From Roseomonas aerilata DSM 19363 (lineage in GTDB: Bacteria; Pseudomonadota; Alphaproteobacteria; Acetobacterales; Acetobacteraceae): a stretch of 64,000 nucleotides of DNA. Where the stretch lies: assembly GCF_000711725.1 (NCBI RefSeq), contig NZ_JONP01000004.1:62001-126000 (forward strand). The letters run 5' to 3'. The notes under the pieces were generated by a model that was given only the letters and a program-made list of their open reading frames with translations, did no database searches and was not told the origin of the DNA. Position 1 is the stretch's first letter, and every line of letters begins with the position of its first letter. The position numbers and the translations under genes are program-made. Shown in pieces: positions 39,277 to 48,023 of this stretch.

Positions 39277-41634
39277 ATGAGCGACCAGGACGAGACGGTT
39301 CACTACGACGGCTCCTCGGGCGGCTGGGGCTCGCTCCGGGGCATCGCCCGCATCTTCGGCGAGGAGTGGAACACCCCCGCGGTGATGGAAACGCTCGCGC
39401 GGCAGAACAAGCCGCGCGGCTTCATGTGCGTCTCCTGCTCCTGGGCCAAGCCCGCCGACTACCACGCCTTCGAGTTCTGCGAGAACGGCGCGAAGGCGAC
39501 GCTCTGGGATCTGACGACGCGCCGCTGCACGCCCGAGTTCTTCGCGGAGCACACCGTCACGGAGCTGCGCGGCTGGTCGGACTACGACCTGGAGCAGACC
39601 GGCCGCCTGACACACCCCATGCGCTACGACCGCGCGACCGACCGCTACGTCCCCTGCGCCTGGGAGGAAGCCTTCGAGGCGATCGGGCGCGAGCTGCGGG
39701 GCATCGACCCGAAGTCGGCCGTCTTCTACTCCTCCGGCCGCGCGAGCCTTGAGACCTCCTATCTCTACGCCCTCTTCGCCCGGCTCTACGGCCACAACAA
39801 CCTGCCCGACAGCTCGAATATGTGCCACGAGACGACCTCGGTGGCGCTGAAGAAGGTGATCGGCGCGAGCGTCGGCACGGTGGTCTTCCAGGACCTCTCC
39901 AACTGCGACGCGATGTTCTTCTTCGGCCAGAACACCGGCTCGAACAGCCCGCGCTTCCTCCACCCGCTGCAGGAAGCCGCCAAGCGCGGCGTGCCGATCG
40001 TTACCTTCAACCCCGTGCGGGAGAAAGGGCTGGAGCTGTTCACCAACCCGCAGAGCCCGGTGGAGATGCTCACGGGCAAGGCGACGAAGATCAGCAGCCA
40101 GTACCACCAGGTTCGTCCCGGCGGGGACATCGCGGTGCTGATGGGCATGTGCAAGCACGTCTTCGCCGCCGACGACGAGGCGAAGAAGACCGGCCGCCGC
40201 GTGCTGGACGCGGATTTCATCAAGCAGCACACGACAGGGCTGGAAGAGTTTGAGGCTCAGGTGCGCGCCACGCCCTGGGAGCGGATCGAGGCGGAGTCCG
40301 GCCTCACCCGCGAGGCCATCGAGGGCGCGGCGCAGGTCTATGTCGAGGCGGACCGCGTGATCGGCATCTACGGCATGGGCCTGACCCAGCACGTGCACGG
40401 CTTCGAGAACGTGACGATGTTCGTCAACCTGCTGCTGCTGAAGGGCAACATCGGGCGGGACGGCACCGGCATCTCGCCCGTGCGCGGGCATTCCAACGTG
40501 CAGGGCCAGCGCACCGTCGGCATCTCCGAGAAGCCCGAGCTGGTGCCGCTCGATCGGCTGGCCAAGCAGTTCGGCTTCGAGCCGCCGCGCGAGGAGGGCA
40601 GGAACACGGTCGCCACCTGCAAGGGCGTCCTCGCCGGCGAGCTGAAGGCCTTCATCGGCCTGGGTGGCAACTTCCTGCGCGCCATCCCCGAGCGCGACCG
40701 GATGGAGGAGGCCTGGACGCGGTTGCGGCTGACCGTGCAGGTCGCCACCAAGCTCAACCGCAGCCACCTCGTGAACGGCGAGGTCGCCTACCTCCTCCCC
40801 TGCCTCAGCCGGACGGAGAAGGACGTGCAGGCGAGCGGGCCGCAGACCGTGACGATGGAGGATACCTTCAGCTGTATTCATGGCTCCATCGCCCAGCGCG
40901 TGCCGGCGAGCGAACACCTGCTTTCCGAAGTGGCCATCGTCGCCGGCCTGGCGAAGGCGACCCTCGCCCCGAACCCGCATGTGAAATGGGACGAGTGGGT
41001 GGCCGACTACGCCCGGATCCGCGAGCAGATCGCCGAGACCTACCCGGACGAGTTCCACGATTTCGAGGAGCGCAAGTTCACGCCCGGCGGCTTCTACCGC
41101 GGCAATTCCGCGCGCGAGCGGATCTGGAAGACCGAAGCCGGCAAGGCGATGTTCACCCCGCCGAAGGTGATGTCCTCCACCGGCTTCGAGGACGCGCCCG
41201 GCCGCTACCGCCTCATCACCATGCGCAGCAACGACCAGTTCAACACGACCATCTACGGCTACAGCGACCGGCTACGCGGCATCGAGGGCACGCGCAACGT
41301 GATGCTGATCAACCCCGAGGAGATGCGCCGCGCCGGGCTGCACGAGGGGCAGGTCGTCTCGCTCGTCAGCGATGCGGGGGACGGGATCGAACGCGAGGTG
41401 CACGGTCTGGTGGTCATGCCCTTCTCGCTGCCCGACGGTTGCCTCGGCGCCTACTACCCCGAGATGAACCCGCTGATGCCCGTCACGCACCACGACGAGC
41501 ATTCCAAGACGCCCGCAGCCAAGTCGGTGCCGGTGAGGATCCGCCCGACAGACGAGACCCGCAAGCCGGGGCTGGAGCCGGTGAGCCACACCACGCGCGT
41601 CGAGGGCCGCCCCGTCGGGATCGACGCCGCCTGA
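39277..41634 (+). CDS. FdhF/YdeP-family molybdopterin oxidoreductase
   Basis: The 785-residue protein is a soluble member of the formate-dehydrogenase-alpha-like family. MCVSCSWAKP (about 50) provides a reduced Cys set in place of the usual four-Cys [4Fe-4S] motif at the extreme N-terminus, as in E. coli YdeP. Then follow SSGRASLETSYLYALFARLYGHNNLPDSSNMCHE (molybdopterin domain; the Cys of NMCHE is the likely metal-region residue), FFGQNTGSNSPR, GLTQHVHGFENV, GRDGTGISPVRGHSNVQGQRT and a C-terminal MopB-type barrel with MRSNDQFNTTIYGY. There is no signal peptide and no electron-transfer subunit or fdhD nearby. YdeP is linked to acid resistance in E. coli, but the reaction is not established, and formate oxidation should not be assumed. 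Confidence 0.9.
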   Translation: MSDQDETVHYDGSSGGWGSLRGIARIFGEEWNTPAVMETLARQNKPRGFMCVSCSWAKPADYHAFEFCENGAKATLWDLTTRRCTPEFFAEHTVTELRGWSDYDLEQTGRLTHPMRYDRATDRYVPCAWEEAFEAIGRELRGIDPKSAVFYSSGRASLETSYLYALFARLYGHNNLPDSSNMCHETTSVALKKVIGASVGTVVFQDLSNCDAMFFFGQNTGSNSPRFLHPLQEAAKRGVPIVTFNPVREKGLELFTNPQSPVEMLTGKATKISSQYHQVRPGGDIAVLMGMCKHVFAADDEAKKTGRRVLDADFIKQHTTGLEEFEAQVRATPWERIEAESGLTREAIEGAAQVYVEADRVIGIYGMGLTQHVHGFENVTMFVNLLLLKGNIGRDGTGISPVRGHSNVQGQRTVGISEKPELVPLDRLAKQFGFEPPREEGRNTVATCKGVLAGELKAFIGLGGNFLRAIPERDRMEEAWTRLRLTVQVATKLNRSHLVNGEVAYLLPCLSRTEKDVQASGPQTVTMEDTFSCIHGSIAQRVPASEHLLSEVAIVAGLAKATLAPNPHVKWDEWVADYARIREQIAETYPDEFHDFEERKFTPGGFYRGNSARERIWKTEAGKAMFTPPKVMSSTGFEDAPGRYRLITMRSNDQFNTTIYGYSDRLRGIEGTRNVMLINPEEMRRAGLHEGQVVSLVSDAGDGIEREVHGLVVMPFSLPDGCLGAYYPEMNPLMPVTHHDEHSKTPAAKSVPVRIRPTDETRKPGLEPVSHTTRVEGRPVGIDAA

Positions 41635-41644
41635 GGGGTGCGCG

Positions 41645-42133
41645 CTAGCCCTTGTCGCGCATGACACGGGCCTTGTCGCGCTTCCACTCGCGGTCGGCGA
41701 TGGCGGCGCGCTTGTCCGCCTTGTTCTTGCCCTCGGCCAGGCCGAGGGTGAGCTTGGCGAGGCCGCGGTCGTTGAAGTGGATATCGAGCGGCACCAGCGT
41801 GGCGCCCTCGCGCGAGATGGCGCCGGCCAGCGTCTCGGCCTGCTTCCTGTGCAGCAGCAGCTTGCGCGGCCGCCGCGGCTCAAACTTGGCAACGACACTG
41901 CCGGCCTGCCACTCGGGGATGTAGAGGTTGAAGATCCACATCTCCCCGTCGCGCTCGCCGGCCCAGGCCTCGGTCAGCGTCGCGCGGCCGGCGCGCAGGC
42001 TCTTCACCTCCGGCCCGACGAGCGCGATGCCGGCTTCGTAGGTGTCGAGGATCTTGTAGTCGAAGCGCGCCTTGCGATTCTGCGCGGCGACGCCGTGACT
42101 GATCAGGGTCTTCTTTTTCTTCGGTTCTGCCAT
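41645..42133 (-). CDS. smpB: SsrA-binding protein
   Basis: The 162-residue protein binds tmRNA and brings it to stalled ribosomes. Motifs ISHGVAAQNRKARFDYKILDTYEAGI, GPEVKSLRAGR, NLYIPEW and the Lys/Arg-rich C-terminal tail KRAAIADREWKRDKARVMR are standard. It lies four bases downstream of dapA on the same strand, as in other Alphaproteobacteria, and converges on the YdeP-like gene. Confidence 0.96.
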   Translation of the reverse strand: MAEPKKKKTLISHGVAAQNRKARFDYKILDTYEAGIALVGPEVKSLRAGRATLTEAWAGERDGEMWIFNLYIPEWQAGSVVAKFEPRRPRKLLLHRKQAETLAGAISREGATLVPLDIHFNDRGLAKLTLGLAEGKNKADKRAAIADREWKRDKARVMRDKG

Positions 42134-42137
42134 GGGT

Positions 42138-43016
42138 TCAGTTCAGCAGCCCGGCACCGCTGAGGGCGGTGCGGACGCGCGTGCGGGAGGCCTCGGCGAT
42201 GGGCGCCAGGGGCGGGCGGCAGTAATCCGTGCCCTTGCCGAGAAGGCTCGCCGCGAACTTCACGGGGCCGGGCGAGCTCTCGCAGAACATGGCATCGTGT
42301 ACGGGAACCAGCCGGTCCTGGATCGCCATCGCATCGGCCAGCCGGCCCTCGGCCCAGGCGTCGTGCATTTCGCGGCACAGGCGCGGCGCGATGTTGGCAG
42401 TGACGCTGATGCAGCCGACGCCGCCGGCTGCGAGGAACGACAGCACCGTGTGATCCTCCCCCGAGAGCTGGCAGAACTCGGGGCCGCAGGCAGCGCGGGT
42501 ATGCAGCGGGCGCGTCAGGTTCGCCGTCGCGTCCTTCACGCCGACGATGTTCGGGTGCTTCGCCAGCCGCGCCATCGTCTCCACGCTCATGTCCACCACG
42601 CTGCGGGGCGGGATGTTGTAGATGATGATGGGCAGGTCCACGGCGTCCGCGATCGTCTTGAAGTGGAGGTAAAGTCCCTCTTGCGTCGGCTTGTTGTAGT
42701 AGGGCGTGACCACCAGCACGGCGTCAGCCCCTGCCCGCTTCGCGTGCTGCGCCAGCGCCACCGCCTCGGCCGTGCTGTTCGAGCCGGCGCCGGCGATCAC
42801 CGGAACCTTCCGGCCCGCGGCCTCGATGCACATCTCCACCACGCGCTGGTGCTCCTCGTGGGAGAGGGTCGGGCTTTCGCCCGTGGTGCCCACGGGGATG
42901 AGCCCCTGCGTGCCCTCGGCCACCTGCCAGGCGACGAGGTCCTGGAAGGCGCGCTCGTCGAGTTTGCCGTCCTGCGTCATGGTCGTGATGAGGGCGACGA
43001 GCGAACCCTTGAACAT
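42138..43016 (-). CDS. dapA: 4-hydroxy-tetrahydrodipicolinate synthase
   Basis: The 292-residue enzyme condenses pyruvate with aspartate semialdehyde in lysine and peptidoglycan synthesis. The Schiff-base Lys161 in VGVKDAT, Tyr133, Arg138 in YNIPPR and Thr44 in GTTGES fall at the same numbers as in E. coli DapA. The start at 43016 (MFKGSLVALITTM) was chosen over a longer frame. It is co-transcribed with smpB and divergent from the lytic transglycosylase across 150 bases. Confidence 0.96.
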   Translation of the reverse strand: MFKGSLVALITTMTQDGKLDERAFQDLVAWQVAEGTQGLIPVGTTGESPTLSHEEHQRVVEMCIEAAGRKVPVIAGAGSNSTAEAVALAQHAKRAGADAVLVVTPYYNKPTQEGLYLHFKTIADAVDLPIIIYNIPPRSVVDMSVETMARLAKHPNIVGVKDATANLTRPLHTRAACGPEFCQLSGEDHTVLSFLAAGGVGCISVTANIAPRLCREMHDAWAEGRLADAMAIQDRLVPVHDAMFCESSPGPVKFAASLLGKGTDYCRPPLAPIAEASRTRVRTALSGAGLLN

Positions 43017-43166
43017 CTGGCGTTTCCTGGCGGCGGGGAGTGGGGTGATGTGGGGTGCCGGCGCCCCCCGCGCCAGCCTCCCCCGGCTTACGCGGAGCCC
43101 CACGGCAGAACAAGGGCCAAGGCGGCACGGGACAGCGCGCTTCGGGACGCGCTAGAAACGTTGGCC

Positions 43167-45125
43167 ATGCCTCTCCGCCCCAGGCCGCTCGCGGCCCTGC
43201 TCCTCCTCTCCCTCGCGATGCCCGTCTCGGCCCAGCCCTGGGCGGGGGAGGTGCAGCGCAACGCCGGGCGGACGGCGCTCGCCCTGGCCAATTCGGGGCG
43301 TTACGCCGCCGCCGAGGCCGCGGCGGCCCAGGCCGACCCGCTTGTGGCGAAGATCGCCCTCTGGCTGCGCCTCCAGCAGCGCGGACAGGGGACGGGGGCG
43401 GAACTGGCGGCATGGATAGCCGCCAACCCCGACTGGCCCCTGCCCCAGACGATGAACCGCCGGGCGGAGGAGGCGCTGGCCGCCGATCCCGACGATGCCC
43501 GCGCCCTCGCCCATTTCGCCCGCAACGCTGCGATGACGCTCGACGGCGCGCAGCGCCACGCCGATGCCCTGACGCGCTCGGGGGACGCGGGGAAGGCCGC
43601 CACCATCCTCCGCGCCGCCTGGGCCGGGGGCTTCGGCGATGCCGCGGCCGAGGCCGGCTTTGCCGAGCGCAATGCCGCCATCCTCACCGCGGAGGACCGC
43701 TGGCGCCGCTTCGACCGCCTCTTCCTCTCGCGTGACCTCTCGGATGCCGGGCGGGCAGCGGTCTGGGTCGATCCCTCCCGCCGCGGCCTGGCCGATGCGC
43801 GCCTCGCCATGGCCGGTGAAGCGGCGGTGCCGCTCACCCAGTCCGACGACCTCGGCCTGCTCACCGCCAGCGCGCGAATGCTCCGCCGGGCTGATCGGGA
43901 CGCCGAGGCCGCCGCCGCCTGGGCCGCCGCCACGCCCCTCCAGCGCGACCTGTCACCGGAGGGCGCGAAGACGATCTGGGCAGAGCGCCAGATCCTCGCC
44001 CGCAAGCTCCTCCGCCAGGGCGGGGACCGGCTGGCCTATCAGGTGGCCTCCGAGCACGGGCAGGTCTCCGGCGAGCCGCGGCAGGAGGCGGAGTTCCTCG
44101 CCGGCTGGATCGCGCTCCGGCGCCTGAACAACGCCTCCGCCGCCCTCCGCCACTTCACCGCCCTGGCCGAGGGCAGCGCGAGCATCATCACCCGCGCCCG
44201 CGCCGCCTACTGGCAGGGACGCGCGCTGGAGGCGAGCGACGCAGCCCGCGCCAGGACGCGCTACGCCGAGGCCGCGCAGCTCGGCACCGCCTTCTACGGC
44301 CAACTCGGCGCCCTGGCGCTGGGGGAGGACGAGGCACGTCTTGCAGCGCGCATCGGGGCCACCACGCCGCCCCAGCCCACAGCCGAGGCCGCGTCGATCT
44401 TCCCCGAGCGGGAACTGGCGGCGGCGGCCGCCGCACTCGCCGATCTCGGCGATGCCCGCCGCGCCCGCATCTTCCTCCTGCGGATGGAGGAACTCTCGCC
44501 GGACGCCGCGGACCGCCTGCTCATCGCCCGTCTCGGCGCCTCGTTCGGCCGCCCGGACTTCGCGGTCTGGATCGCCCGTCGCGCCGGCGCGGACGGGGTG
44601 ATGCTGCTGCCGGACGGCTGGCCCGCCCCCTACCCTGCCCCGCCCGGCGCGCTGGAGCCCGCGATCGTCAACGCCATCGCCCGCCAGGAGAGCAATTTCG
44701 ACCCGGAGGCGGTCTCCTCCGCCAACGCGCGCGGCCTGATGCAACTCCTGCCGGCCACCGCCGCCGGGGTGGCCCGCCGCCTGGGCATCCCGCACCAGCC
44801 GGGATGGCTGACTACCGATCCCGCGCACAACATGCGGCTCGGCTCGCAGTACCTGGCGGACCAGATGGAGCGCTTCGGCGGCAACCTTGCCCTGGCCGCC
44901 GCCGCTTACAACGCCGGCCCCGCGCGGGTTGGGGAATGGCTGGCCACCTATGGCACGCCGGGCGAAGGGGGGCTGGACGTGATCGACTGGATCGAGCTGA
45001 TCCCCTTCTCGGAGACGCGGAACTACGTGCAGCGGGTGGTGGAGAACACGGTGGTCTACCGCGCGCGCGATCCCTCGACGGCCGCCCTGCCGCACCCGCT
45101 CCGCCGCTGGATGGCCGCTCCTTGA
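43167..45125 (+). CDS. Soluble lytic murein transglycosylase (Slt family)
   Basis: The 652-residue periplasmic enzyme has a signal peptide (MPLRPRPLAALLLLSLAMP, cleavage near VSAQP), a long alpha-solenoid of short helical repeats (about 30-470) and a C-terminal goose-lysozyme-like domain. The catalytic Glu508 is in IARQESNFDPEAVS, followed by ARGLMQLLPATA, NMRLGSQYL and AAAAYNAGP. It cleaves peptidoglycan with formation of 1,6-anhydromuropeptides. The ATG at 43167 opens the signal peptide. The longer upstream frame lies opposite dapA and is a shadow. Its stop overlaps the next gene by TTGA. Confidence 0.93.
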   Translation: MPLRPRPLAALLLLSLAMPVSAQPWAGEVQRNAGRTALALANSGRYAAAEAAAAQADPLVAKIALWLRLQQRGQGTGAELAAWIAANPDWPLPQTMNRRAEEALAADPDDARALAHFARNAAMTLDGAQRHADALTRSGDAGKAATILRAAWAGGFGDAAAEAGFAERNAAILTAEDRWRRFDRLFLSRDLSDAGRAAVWVDPSRRGLADARLAMAGEAAVPLTQSDDLGLLTASARMLRRADRDAEAAAAWAAATPLQRDLSPEGAKTIWAERQILARKLLRQGGDRLAYQVASEHGQVSGEPRQEAEFLAGWIALRRLNNASAALRHFTALAEGSASIITRARAAYWQGRALEASDAARARTRYAEAAQLGTAFYGQLGALALGEDEARLAARIGATTPPQPTAEAASIFPERELAAAAAALADLGDARRARIFLLRMEELSPDAADRLLIARLGASFGRPDFAVWIARRAGADGVMLLPDGWPAPYPAPPGALEPAIVNAIARQESNFDPEAVSSANARGLMQLLPATAAGVARRLGIPHQPGWLTTDPAHNMRLGSQYLADQMERFGGNLALAAAAYNAGPARVGEWLATYGTPGEGGLDVIDWIELIPFSETRNYVQRVVENTVVYRARDPSTAALPHPLRRWMAAP

Positions 45126-45967
45126 CGCCGATCCAGCATCGCGTCCGCGCGCGGGACGGGCTGCGGCTGAGCGCACTTGAATGGAAGGGGGACGCGCGGC
45201 GCACGCCGCTCCTCCTCCTCACCGGCATCTGCCGCACGGCCTGGGACTACGAAGGCCTCGCCGCCCGCCACGCCGGCAGGCGGAGGATCATCGCCCTCGA
45301 ATACATGGGCCATGGCGACAGCGACCGCGCGCCCGAGCTCTCCCGCTACCGGCCCGAAAAGGCCGTCGGCGACGTGCTGGACGCCTGCGCCGCCCTCGGC
45401 GTCTCGCGCGCGGCGGTGGTCGGCACCTCCTTCGGCGGCATCATGACCATGGTGCTCTCGGTGCTGCGCCCGACGCTGCTGCGCGCGGTGGTGCTGAACG
45501 ACATCGGGCCGAAGATCGACCCGCGCGGGCTTGGCCTCGTCGGCGGCTTCGCCGGTTACGACCCTGGCTTCGAGCGGATCGAAGAGGCCGTCGCCTACTT
45601 GCGGAGCGTCATGCCGCTGATCCCCCTCCCCGACGAGGACGCCTGGCGGCACTTCGCGGCGCTCACCTACAAGCCCGGCCCGGACGGCCGCCTGCACCCG
45701 CGCTGGGACACGCGCATCCAGCAGGCGATGGAGGCAGGCGGCGGCGAGTTGAACCTCGGCCCCGTCTTCCGGGGCCTGCGCCCCATCCCCGGCATGCTCG
45801 TCTGGGGCGAAAGCAGCGAGTTCCTGGCCGCCGACACCGTGCGCGCCATGGTGCGGGACAAGCCGGACCTTGAGTTGGTGAGCCTGCCCGGCGCCGGCCA
45901 CGCCCCCACGTTGAACGAGCCCGAGGTGGCGGAACCGCTGGATCGCTTTCTGGAAGCCATCCGCTGA
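45122..45967 (+). CDS. Alpha/beta hydrolase
   Basis: The 281-residue cytoplasmic protein has the complete alpha/beta-hydrolase pattern: LLLLTGICRTAWDYEGLA, EYMGHGDSDR, nucleophile Ser in VGTSFGGIM and catalytic His in LPGAGHAPTLNEPE. The start is a TTG at 45122 within a TTGA overlap with the transglycosylase stop. No ATG lies in frame close by. A longer frame overlaps the upstream gene by 300 bases and is not credible. The stop shares a base with the pgpA start. The substrate is unknown. The operon context is envelope-related, so a lipid or peptidoglycan-derived ester is possible but not shown. Confidence 0.87.
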   Translation: MTPIQHRVRARDGLRLSALEWKGDARRTPLLLLTGICRTAWDYEGLAARHAGRRRIIALEYMGHGDSDRAPELSRYRPEKAVGDVLDACAALGVSRAAVVGTSFGGIMTMVLSVLRPTLLRAVVLNDIGPKIDPRGLGLVGGFAGYDPGFERIEEAVAYLRSVMPLIPLPDEDAWRHFAALTYKPGPDGRLHPRWDTRIQQAMEAGGGELNLGPVFRGLRPIPGMLVWGESSEFLAADTVRAMVRDKPDLELVSLPGAGHAPTLNEPEVAEPLDRFLEAIR

Positions 45968-46407
45968 TGTCGCCAGCCATCGCGGTGGCGAGCCTGCTCG
46001 GCATCGGGCGGCTACGTCCGGCGCCGGGCACCTGGGGATCGCTCGTCGTGCTGCCGGCGGCGCTGCTCGGGCCCTGGTGGTGCCTCGCCCTGGGCATCGG
46101 CTTCGCGGTCGCCGGCCACTGGGCCATCTCCACCCTGCCCGAGGCCCGAACCGACCCTGGCTGGGTGGTGGCGGACGAAGCGGCCGGACAGTGCCTCGCG
46201 CTCGCCGCCCTCGCGGACGGCGCCTCCTTCTGGTGGGTGCTGGCCGCCTTCGCGCTCTTCCGCGCCCTCGATATCGTCAAGCCCGGCCCCGTCGGCTGGG
46301 CCGACCGGATGGAAGGGAGCCTGGGTGTGATGCTCGACGACGTACTGGCGGGGCTGATCGCAGCGGCGGTGCTGCTGGCCGCGCGTTTCCTGCTGGGAGA
46401 GGTCTGA
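45967..46407 (+). CDS. pgpA: Phosphatidylglycerophosphatase A
   Basis: The 146-residue inner-membrane protein matches PgpA: GIGRLRPAPGTWGSL at the N-terminus, VVADEAAGQCLAL, then FRALDIVKPGPVGWADRM, GVMLDDVLAGL. It dephosphorylates phosphatidylglycerophosphate in phospholipid synthesis. Its ATG shares one base with the hydrolase stop and its stop shares one base with the cinA start (TGATG at both junctions). Confidence 0.94.
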   Translation: MSPAIAVASLLGIGRLRPAPGTWGSLVVLPAALLGPWWCLALGIGFAVAGHWAISTLPEARTDPGWVVADEAAGQCLALAALADGASFWWVLAAFALFRALDIVKPGPVGWADRMEGSLGVMLDDVLAGLIAAAVLLAARFLLGEV

Positions 46408-46895
46408 TGCCAGAAGCGGGCTACGAGGCAGCGGCCGGACTGCTGGAACTCCTCCGCGCGCACGGCCTGACCATCGCCACGGCCGAATCCTGCACCGGCG
46501 GCCTCGTCGCCGGCGCGCTGACGGCCGTGCCAGGATCGTCCGATGCCGTGGTCGGCGGCTTCGTCACCTATTCCAACGGCATGAAGACGCGGATGCTCGG
46601 CGTGCCCGAGGAGGTCCTCGCCAGCGTCGGCGCCGTCTCCGAAGCCTGCGCCCGCCGGATGGCCGAGGGCGCGGCGCGGGAGAGCGGGGCCGATATCGGC
46701 GTCTCCACGACGGGCATCGCGGGGCCCGGCGGCGGCAGTGCGGAGAAACCGGTGGGCCTCGTCTACATCGGCGCCGCCCGCCGCGACGGCCGCTCCGAGG
46801 TGCAGCGCCACGTCTTCCCCGGCGACCGCGCCGCGGTTCGCGCGGCCACCGTGGAAGCCGCGCTGCGCCTCGCCGCGGAGATGGCGCGCGCCTAG
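46407..46895 (+). CDS. CinA C-terminal-type nicotinamide-nucleotide amidohydrolase (PncC)
   Basis: The 162-residue protein consists of the CinA C-terminal domain alone: TIATAESCTGGLVAGALTAVPGSS, FVTYSNGMKTRMLGV, GAVSEACARRMAEGA, and STTGIAGPGGGSAEKPVGLVYI. This domain deamidates nicotinamide mononucleotide in NAD salvage. The N-terminal molybdopterin-like COG1058 domain of full CinA is absent. It ends the transglycosylase-hydrolase-pgpA run. Its TAG overlaps the opposing stop of the aldolase gene through CTAG. Confidence 0.93.
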   Translation: MPEAGYEAAAGLLELLRAHGLTIATAESCTGGLVAGALTAVPGSSDAVVGGFVTYSNGMKTRMLGVPEEVLASVGAVSEACARRMAEGAARESGADIGVSTTGIAGPGGGSAEKPVGLVYIGAARRDGRSEVQRHVFPGDRAAVRAATVEAALRLAAEMARA

Positions 46896-47956
46896 TGCCG
46901 CAGGATGCGGCGCACGGCCTCCAGCGCCTCGTCGATCATCGGCGCCTGAACGTCGAGATGCGTGCAGGCCCGTAGGCGCCCACCGAGGGCGCTGACCGAA
47001 ATACCCTCCGCCAGCAACGCCGACTGTAGCGCTGCCGGCGCCATCCCCGCCGCGGTCGGGTCGAAATAGACGAGGTTCGTGTCGGGTTCCTCGACCGACA
47101 TGCCCTCGATCTGGCGAAGGCCCGCGGCGAAGCTCCGGGCATTGGCGTGGTCATCCGCCAGCCGGCCGACATTGTGGTCCAGAGCGTAAAGGCAGGCGGC
47201 GGCGCAGATACCGGCCTGCCGCATGGAACCGCCGAGCCGCTGCTTCCAGCGCCAGGCACGGCCGATGAACTCTTCCGACCCAACCAGCACGGCGCCGAGC
47301 GGCGCGCCGAGGCCCTTGGTGAAGTCCAGCCAGGCCGTGTCGAAGCCCGCGCACATCTCGTCGGCCGGCACGCCACTGGCCACGCAGGCATTCATCAGCC
47401 GGGCGCCGTCCATGTGGGTGGACCAGCCCTGGCCGTGCGCGATCTCCGTCAGCTCATTCAGCACCGCCACCGGCCAGACCGCGCCACCGCCGGTATTCGC
47501 AGTCTGCTCGATCTCGAGCAGCGTCTGCGGCGGGGCGTAGCGGCTGCGAGAGCGGATGGCGCCGCGCAGGGCATCGGCGTCGAACATCCCGCGCGAGCCG
47601 CGCAGCGGGTTGATCTGCACGCCCGCGATGGCCGCGTGGCTGCCGCCCTCGCTCGTCAGGATATGCGCGCTCTCGTGCGCCACCACCTCGTCGCCGTTGC
47701 GGCAATGCGTGTTGAGGGCGACGACGTTGCACATGGTCCCGGAGGGCAGGAACATCGCCGCCTCCTTGCCCAACAGCTTCGCCATGCGGTCACAAAGGGC
47801 GTGCACCGTCGGGTCGTCGCCGTGCTGCTCGTCGCCGACCTCCGCCTCCATCATCGCGGCCTTCATCGCGGGCGTCGGGCGCGTCTGCGTGTCGGAGTAG
47901 AGGTTGATGCGGACCGGGGGCGCACCGGGGGCGGGGCGCTCGGGGGCATGGACCAT
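46892..47956 (-). CDS. Low-specificity threonine aldolase (PLP-dependent)
   Basis: The 354-residue protein belongs to the threonine aldolase/beta-eliminating lyase fold. Landmarks are LYSDTQTRPTPAMKAAM, EVGDEQHGDDPTVHAL, FLPSGTMCNVVAL, EIEQTANTGGG, the cofactor-contact HMDGARLMNA (181-190) and the Schiff-base Lys214 in DFTKGLGAPLG. It splits L-threonine or allo-threonine to glycine and acetaldehyde. The N-terminal 15 residues are Pro-rich and variable, so the start could be the later Met region only if non-standard. It stands alone, convergent with the CinA-type gene. Confidence 0.92.
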   Translation of the reverse strand: MVHAPERPAPGAPPVRINLYSDTQTRPTPAMKAAMMEAEVGDEQHGDDPTVHALCDRMAKLLGKEAAMFLPSGTMCNVVALNTHCRNGDEVVAHESAHILTSEGGSHAAIAGVQINPLRGSRGMFDADALRGAIRSRSRYAPPQTLLEIEQTANTGGGAVWPVAVLNELTEIAHGQGWSTHMDGARLMNACVASGVPADEMCAGFDTAWLDFTKGLGAPLGAVLVGSEEFIGRAWRWKQRLGGSMRQAGICAAACLYALDHNVGRLADDHANARSFAAGLRQIEGMSVEEPDTNLVYFDPTAAGMAPAALQSALLAEGISVSALGGRLRACTHLDVQAPMIDEALEAVRRILRH

Positions 47957-48023
47957 GGGACGGACCTCTCGCGACGTGTCGCGGGGGTTCTGCCAGCCGC
48001 GCGCCGCCCCGGCCAGGGGGCGG

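Noticed and set aside
39106-41058. 650-codon minus-strand open frame
   Set aside because: Antisense to the YdeP-like gene and without recognisable domains.
39277-41634. Catalytic subunit of a formate dehydrogenase
   Set aside because: The N-terminal four-Cys cluster motif is incomplete and no beta/gamma subunit or FdhD gene is near. The YdeP-like subgroup fits better.
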